Below the pieces are notes generated by a model, which ran no database searches, was not told the DNA's origin, and worked only from the letters and a program-made list of their open reading frames with translations. The position numbers were made by a program, and so were the translations under genes. Source: Rhodoferax sp. (lineage in GTDB: Bacteria > Pseudomonadota > Gammaproteobacteria > Burkholderiales > Burkholderiaceae_C). Taken from it: a DNA stretch of 7,575 bases. Shown here piece after piece: positions 5,708 through 7,575 of the stretch (its first letter is position 1; each line of letters opens with the position of its first letter). Where the stretch lies: positions 1-7,575 of the forward strand of contig JAKFXU010000096.1 of NCBI GenBank assembly GCA_021731215.1, in the 5' to 3' direction.

Positions 5708-7048
5708 TTAGCGCTCGCGCCCGGCGCGTCGCAGCACCTGCGTCACCGGCTCGGCCAGGTATTGCAGCGGCGTGCGGGCCTCGCCCTTGATGAACACCTC
5801 GGCCGGCATGCCGGCCTGCAGCTTGACGTCGCCGGCCTGCGCCAGCGAGGCCGCGTCGGCCTCGATCAGCGCCACGTAGTAGGCCTGGTTGGTGGCCCGG
5901 TCCACCGTGCGGTCGCCCGCCAGGTAGAACACCTTGCCTTCGACCAGCCTGGTGGTGCGGTACTTGAACGCGGTGAAGCGGATCTCGGCGGCCTGACCCT
6001 GCTGCACCCGCGCCACGTCCTCGGTGCGGATGCGCGCCTCCACCACCAGGCGCGGATTGCTCGGCACGATGTCGGCAATCGGCTCGCGCGGCGCAACCAT
6101 GCTGCCCGGCGTGGAGAACTTCAGGTTGATCACGTTGCCGGCCACCGGCGCCACGATCACCTGCCGGCTCGACGCGTCGGTGCTCTTGCGCTGCTCCTGC
6201 TCGATCTCGGTCAGGCGCGCCGCGCTGACCTTGAGCTGGTCGCTGGCCTGCTGCCGGTAGTCGCCTTCCAGCCCCTTGATGCGCAGGTCGGCATCGACCA
6301 GGCGCTGCTCGGAGCGCGCCAGTTCGGAGCGCCGCTCCTCCAGCTTGACGCCATAGTCGGCCACCGTGGCCTCGATCTGCGAGATGCGGGTGGCGGAGAT
6401 GAAGCCGTCCTTGAGCAGGTTGCGGTTGGTCTCCAGCTCGGCCCGCTGGTGCTTGAGCGAGTCGGTCGCGGCGGCAATCTGGGCGCGCAGCGAAGCCGCC
6501 TCCTGCGCCACCTTGGCCTGCTGCTGGCGCAGCAGCAGCGATTGGCCCACCAGGGCCTCGCGCCGCGCGCTGAACAGGGCGCGCTCCTTGGTCATCTGCT
6601 CGGCCAGGCGCGGATCGGCGCGCGCCGCGGCGACCAGATCGGGCGCAAAGTCCACCGCCCGGGCCGACAGCTGCTCGGCCTCGAGCCGCGCCAGGCTGGC
6701 GCGCTCGGCCATCACGCGGTAGTTGAGCCGGTTCAGGTCGGCGTCGACCGACACGTCGCCCAGCACCAAGAGCGTCTCGCCCTGCGCCACGTGCTGGCCG
6801 TCGCGCACCATCACCTCGCGCACGGTGCCGCCCTCGGCATGCTGCACCACGCGCCGATCCAGATCGACCTTGACGAAGGAGCTCGCCACCACCGCGTCCG
6901 ACAGGGGCGCGAACGCCAGCCACGCCGCCACCGGCAGCAGGCCCAGCAGCAGCACCGCGCTCGCGCTGCGCGCCAGCTTGCGCGCCTCCAGCAAATGTGG
7001 TTTGAGCGGGTCCTGCGGATCGAGGGGCGACATCACGGCGGCATTCAT
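5708..7048 (-). CDS. type I secretion periplasmic adaptor, HlyD/PrtE family (446 aa)
   Basis: Membrane fusion protein that links an inner-membrane ABC exporter to a TolC-type outer-membrane channel. A short cytoplasmic N-terminus is followed by one membrane helix at about 30-48 (SAVLLLGLLPVAAWLAFAPL). A first lipoyl half lies at about 67-98 (VVQHAEGGTVREVMVRDGQ). Long Ala/Glu/Gln/Arg-rich coiled-coil segments span about 103-290. The second lipoyl half is VIVAPVAGNVINLKFSTPGS. A beta-barrel region follows and ends in LQAGMPAEVFIKGEARTPLQ, the typical C-terminal signature of PrtE/AprE-like adaptors. Length is normal for the family (about 430-450). The start overlaps the stop of the ABC gene by 4 nt (ATGA), with GAGGAG and AAGG upstream, so the two are translationally coupled. 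No outer-membrane partner follows: the operon appears to end here, before metG. Confidence 0.93.
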   Translation of the reverse strand: MNAAVMSPLDPQDPLKPHLLEARKLARSASAVLLLGLLPVAAWLAFAPLSDAVVASSFVKVDLDRRVVQHAEGGTVREVMVRDGQHVAQGETLLVLGDVSVDADLNRLNYRVMAERASLARLEAEQLSARAVDFAPDLVAAARADPRLAEQMTKERALFSARREALVGQSLLLRQQQAKVAQEAASLRAQIAAATDSLKHQRAELETNRNLLKDGFISATRISQIEATVADYGVKLEERRSELARSEQRLVDADLRIKGLEGDYRQQASDQLKVSAARLTEIEQEQRKSTDASSRQVIVAPVAGNVINLKFSTPGSMVAPREPIADIVPSNPRLVVEARIRTEDVARVQQGQAAEIRFTAFKYRTTRLVEGKVFYLAGDRTVDRATNQAYYVALIEADAASLAQAGDVKLQAGMPAEVFIKGEARTPLQYLAEPVTQVLRRAGRER

Positions 7049-7575
7049 GAGGCCTTCTCCTCGCGCTGCTCCAGCGCCTTGTCATGGCCGCCCGCGTGCG
7101 GCGTGCGCGGCATCGCAAGCACCTGGGCCCCGCCGCCGGCCGGCGGGCTCTTTGGCTGCATCGCCTTCATCACCTCGGCGCTCGGTCCGTAGTGCTGCAC
7201 CTTGCCGGCCTCGAGCACCAGCATCTTGTCGACATGCTGGATCAGCGTGCTGCGGTGCGTCACCACCACCACCGTGGCCTGGCCGCGCAGCGCGCGCAGC
7301 GTTTCGGCCAGTGCCTGTTCGCCGGCCCCGTCCAGGTTCGAATTGGGCTCGTCCAGAATCACCAGCTTCGGGTCGCCGTAGAGCGCGCGCGCCAGGGCGA
7401 TGCGCTGGCGCTGTCCGGGCGAGATGACGGCGCTGTGCGGGTCGATCAGCGTGTCGTAGCCCTCGGGCAGCGCCAGGATCAACTCGTGCACATGGGCGCG
7501 CCGGGCGGCCTGCACCACCCGCGCCGAATCCACCGCGCCCAGCCGCGCGATGTTCTCGGCCACGTGGCCGAGAAC
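7045..7575 (-). CDS. type I secretion ABC transporter ATPase (PrtD-like), C-terminal part only
   Basis: The frame is open from the right edge, so the membrane domain and Walker A lie outside the window; 176 residues are visible. They hold the second half of the nucleotide-binding domain: VAENIARLG, the ABC signature as SPGQRQRIALARAL (a variant of LSGGQ), Walker B LVILDEP followed by NSNLD, and the switch histidine in VVVVTHR. A roughly 40-residue tail (MKAMQPKSPPAGGGAQ...) after the fold is typical of PrtD-type exporters. ATP hydrolysis here would power one-step export of a C-terminally signalled substrate. The first four visible residues, VLGH, do not fit the family's usual (F/P)-x-G-T/S before VAEN, and they coincide with a terminal palindrome, so the outermost 12 bases are suspect. 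Confidence 0.9.
   Translation of the reverse strand, partial: VLGHVAENIARLGAVDSARVVQAARRAHVHELILALPEGYDTLIDPHSAVISPGQRQRIALARALYGDPKLVILDEPNSNLDGAGEQALAETLRALRGQATVVVVTHRSTLIQHVDKMLVLEAGKVQHYGPSAEVMKAMQPKSPPAGGGAQVLAMPRTPHAGGHDKALEQREEKAS
7552..7575. repeat. perfect 24-bp palindrome at the right edge
   Basis: Bases 7564-7575 (GTGGCCGAGAAC) are the exact reverse complement of 7552-7563 (GTTCTCGGCCAC). There is no loop, and the repeat ends precisely at the last base of the window. It lies inside the ABC ATPase coding frame, where the inverted half replaces residues normally conserved before VAENIARLG. A fold-back artefact at a contig end is the simplest explanation; a real palindrome continuing beyond the edge cannot be excluded. 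Confidence 0.7.

Noticed and set aside
5565..7118. Minus-strand open frame (517 codons) in another frame over the adaptor gene
   Set aside because: Gly/Ala/Arg-rich low-complexity product typical of the wrong frame in GC-rich DNA; the HlyD frame carries all the conserved features.
5762..7192. Long plus-strand open frame (476 codons) opposite the adaptor and ABC genes
   Set aside because: It is a GC-bias shadow: His/Arg/Leu/Gly-rich, no recognisable domain, and exactly antisense to two clear secretion genes.

Overview
The window is GC-rich DNA with dense coding, strong third-position GC bias and betaproteobacterial protein sequences. The MetRS and NhaR sequences and the G/C-rich palindromic repeats point to Burkholderiales, probably Comamonadaceae. 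This is a judgement from sequence flavour, not from a search. Nothing looks like a phage, a transposon or a CRISPR array, and no tRNA or rRNA was seen.

Layout from left to right: (1) 1-2017, minus strand: four genes read in one direction. They are a 196-aa single-pass membrane protein (1427-2017), a 41-aa hydrophobic protein whose GTG start overlaps the previous stop (1305-1430), a 75-aa amphi-Trp-type protein (1030-1257), and a TerB-like/DUF697-like protein that leaves the window at its left edge (1-906). (2) 2018-2298: an AT-richer divergent control region. It holds a good sigma70-type promoter reading left and a LysR-type dyad (T-N11-A) centred about 65 bp upstream of the predicted start of that transcript. 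(3) 2299-3210, plus strand: nhaR, a LysR-family regulator. (4) 3200-3346: a short convergent region with a strong 34-nt dyad and a 42-codon minus-strand frame that looks like the N-terminal stump of a SulP-type anion transporter, placed 15 nt after metG. (5) 3344-5551, minus strand: metG, full-length methionyl-tRNA synthetase, with a palindromic repeat-like insert in the linker before its C-terminal tRNA-binding domain. (6) 5552-5707: a spacer with two hairpin repeats. (7) 5708-7575, minus strand: the 3' part of a type I secretion ABC ATPase gene, overlapping by 4 nt the gene for its HlyD-type periplasmic adaptor.

How the genes work together: the ATPase and adaptor would form the inner-membrane part of a type I secretion system; no TolC-like partner or substrate lies in the window. 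MetG is a housekeeping enzyme. The divergent layout of nhaR with the membrane-protein operon, plus the placement of the LysR-type box, suggests that NhaR (known in E. coli as a Na+-responsive activator) controls this small envelope operon. No nhaA is present here. The right edge carries a perfect 24-bp palindrome ending exactly at the last base, so the last 12 bases may not be trustworthy sequence.
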